NCBI GenBank assembly: GCA_016196785.1
Contig: JACPXA010000160.1
Coordinates: 1 to 6,352 of the forward strand
From: Elusimicrobiota bacterium
GTDB lineage: Bacteria > Elusimicrobiota > Elusimicrobia > 2-01-FULL-59-12 > JACPXA01
Direction of reading: 5' to 3'
Length of the DNA stretch: 6,352 nucleotides
Under the pieces are notes generated by a model that saw only the letters and a program-made list of their open reading frames with translations, was not told where the DNA came from and searched no databases. The stretch's first letter is position 1. The number at the start of each line of letters is the position of its first letter. Below are positions 5,658 through 6,352 of this stretch, in pieces. A program made the translations under genes and the position numbers.

Positions 5658-6086
5658 TTACTTTTTGCTTAAGACCGATAAGAATTCCTTCGGGGAAAGG
5701 ATGGTGACACCTTTGTATTCGCTCAAATGAAGGAGGTCGCCCACGTCACCAGTGACGAGGTAGTCTGCTTGGCCTCCAACGGCTGTCGCGAGAAACTTAT
5801 CGTCATCGGGGTCTTTGGACAACTTAACGGGGGAAAGGTCGACCACGAGCTCCGCCATCTCCCAAAGAATGAACGCTACGTCAAAAATATGCTCGCCCAA
5901 ACCATACCTGTCCAAGTGAGGATAGTGGAGAACCCTGAGAACTTCGTCATTCATAGGTTCACTGGAAACAAGGATAAAACGTTTGGCCTTGAGGGCCTTG
6001 AGAATCTGGCCGGGTGGGCCATGAGGGCTACTGAGGGCGGACACAATAACGTTTGTGTCAAGAACCGCACGTATCTTATCGGCCAT
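5658..6086 (-). CDS. PIN-domain ribonuclease toxin (COG1569-like)
   Basis: The 142-residue protein has the PIN nuclease fold with its acidic residues in order: Asp10 in VLDTNVIVSAL, Glu48 in NDEVLRVL, Asp95/Asp96 in DPDDDKFLATA, and Asp114 in DYLVTGDVGDLL. Such residues bind Mg/Mn and cut RNA, and this subfamily (PIN_3, COG1569) is usually the toxin of a type II pair. The length is normal and all catalytic residues are intact, so it should be active. The ATG at 6086 gives an 11-base overlap with the antitoxin gene, typical of translational coupling; a TTG at 6101 would add five residues. The RNA target is unknown. Base composition looks more AT-rich than the genes to the left. Confidence 0.88.
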   Translation of the reverse strand: MADKIRAVLDTNVIVSALSSPHGPPGQILKALKAKRFILVSSEPMNDEVLRVLHYPHLDRYGLGEHIFDVAFILWEMAELVVDLSPVKLSKDPDDDKFLATAVGGQADYLVTGDVGDLLHLSEYKGVTILSPKEFLSVLSKK

Positions 6087-6330
6087 GCCTGACTGCGGCA
6101 ATCGCCTTCAGAATGTCCCGTTGCACCTTTTTTTCATCAACACCCCGGTTCTTGTCCCACGCTTTTTCAATGGCCTTCCAAGGGTTGTAATTCTTGAGGG
6201 CTTTCCGGGCAACAATCGCTTCTAAACAAAGCTGATTGATTGAACGGCCGCGCTCAAATGCCTCCCTCGCTAACTCCTGATGAACGTGATTAGGGACCCT
6301 GATAAGAATTCTGCCCGCATAGCTACGCAT
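6076..6330 (-). CDS. Ribbon-helix-helix antitoxin (HicB/Arc-like)
   Basis: The 84-residue protein begins with an Arc/MetJ-type ribbon-helix-helix: strand GRILIRVP (6-13), helix NHVHQELAREAFERGR, then SINQLCLEAI. A charged C-terminal tail (about 45-84) would wrap the partner toxin. Proteins of this type pair with PIN toxins of the COG1569 group, block the nuclease and repress their own operon by binding operator palindromes. The start is the ATG at 6330, which has a perfect GGAGGTGA five bases upstream; an in-frame ATG at 6345 lies upstream of and partly within that site and is rejected. The operon promoter lies beyond the right edge. Confidence 0.85.
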   Translation of the reverse strand: MRSYAGRILIRVPNHVHQELAREAFERGRSINQLCLEAIVARKALKNYNPWKAIEKAWDKNRGVDEKKVQRDILKAIAAVRHGR

Positions 6331-6335
6331 GGGAA

Positions 6336-6343
6336 TCACCTCC
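6336..6343 (-). promoter_or_regulatory. Strong Shine-Dalgarno GGAGGTGA of the antitoxin
   Basis: The eight bases match the anti-Shine-Dalgarno perfectly and lie 5 bases before the ATG at 6330. The site fixes the antitoxin start. The toxin start at 6086 has only a weak AGG in front of it, so the arrangement favours excess antitoxin. Confidence 0.8.
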
Positions 6344-6352
6344 ATATGATAT

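Noticed and set aside
5727..6092. 121-residue plus-strand open frame
   Set aside because: It is antisense to the PIN toxin with its ordered acidic residues, and has no motif of its own.

Overview
The window reads almost entirely leftwards (minus strand). It probably comes from an uncultured bacterium of moderately high GC. The N-terminal half of the large gene looks, from memory of the family, like long secreted proteins with a ChaN/TIKI/EreA-like domain that are frequent in Omnitrophota (OP3) and related candidate phyla. The dispersed palindromes, of the GTCCCCGCgaaaGCGGGGAC and TGGGGTCaGACCCCA types, also fit an environmental genome of that kind or a Nitrospirota/NC10-like one. The assignment is inference and no marker gene is present.

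Layout. (1) Positions 1-4833: one very large gene in two reading frames. The 5' part (4833-3550) encodes an export signal and the first half of a ChaN/TIKI-like domain. The 3' part is an uninterrupted frame of 1184 codons from 3553 off the left edge. It completes that domain (GGFH motif) and continues into a multi-pass membrane region, about seven HEAT repeats, another membrane anchor, a signal-like hydrophobic segment, a lipoyl/HlyD-like hairpin and a coiled coil. The two parts meet at a stop/start overlap (TTGA, 3553-3550), so this is a frameshift or a coupled restart. Three palindromic repeats lie inside the coding sequence and are read through in frame. (2) Positions 4834-5139: a leader and intergenic region with hairpins and repeated TTACG/GTAAG motifs. 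(3) Positions 5140-5578: a histidine-kinase-type ATPase domain without a phosphoacceptor domain, also split by an apparent frameshift. (4) Positions 5579-5657: a spacer with a C6/G6 hairpin. (5) Positions 5658-6330: a compact toxin-antitoxin pair, with a ribbon-helix-helix antitoxin first and a PIN-domain nuclease overlapping it. This pair looks more AT-rich than the rest and may have been acquired.

The large gene is the main interest. It would put a possible metal-dependent extracytoplasmic enzyme, membrane segments, a HEAT scaffold and an adaptor-like hairpin on one polypeptide of more than 1600 residues. The link between the ATPase domain, the TTACG motifs and the large gene is speculative. 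The toxin-antitoxin module appears self-contained. No rRNA, tRNA, CRISPR array, transposase or origin was seen.
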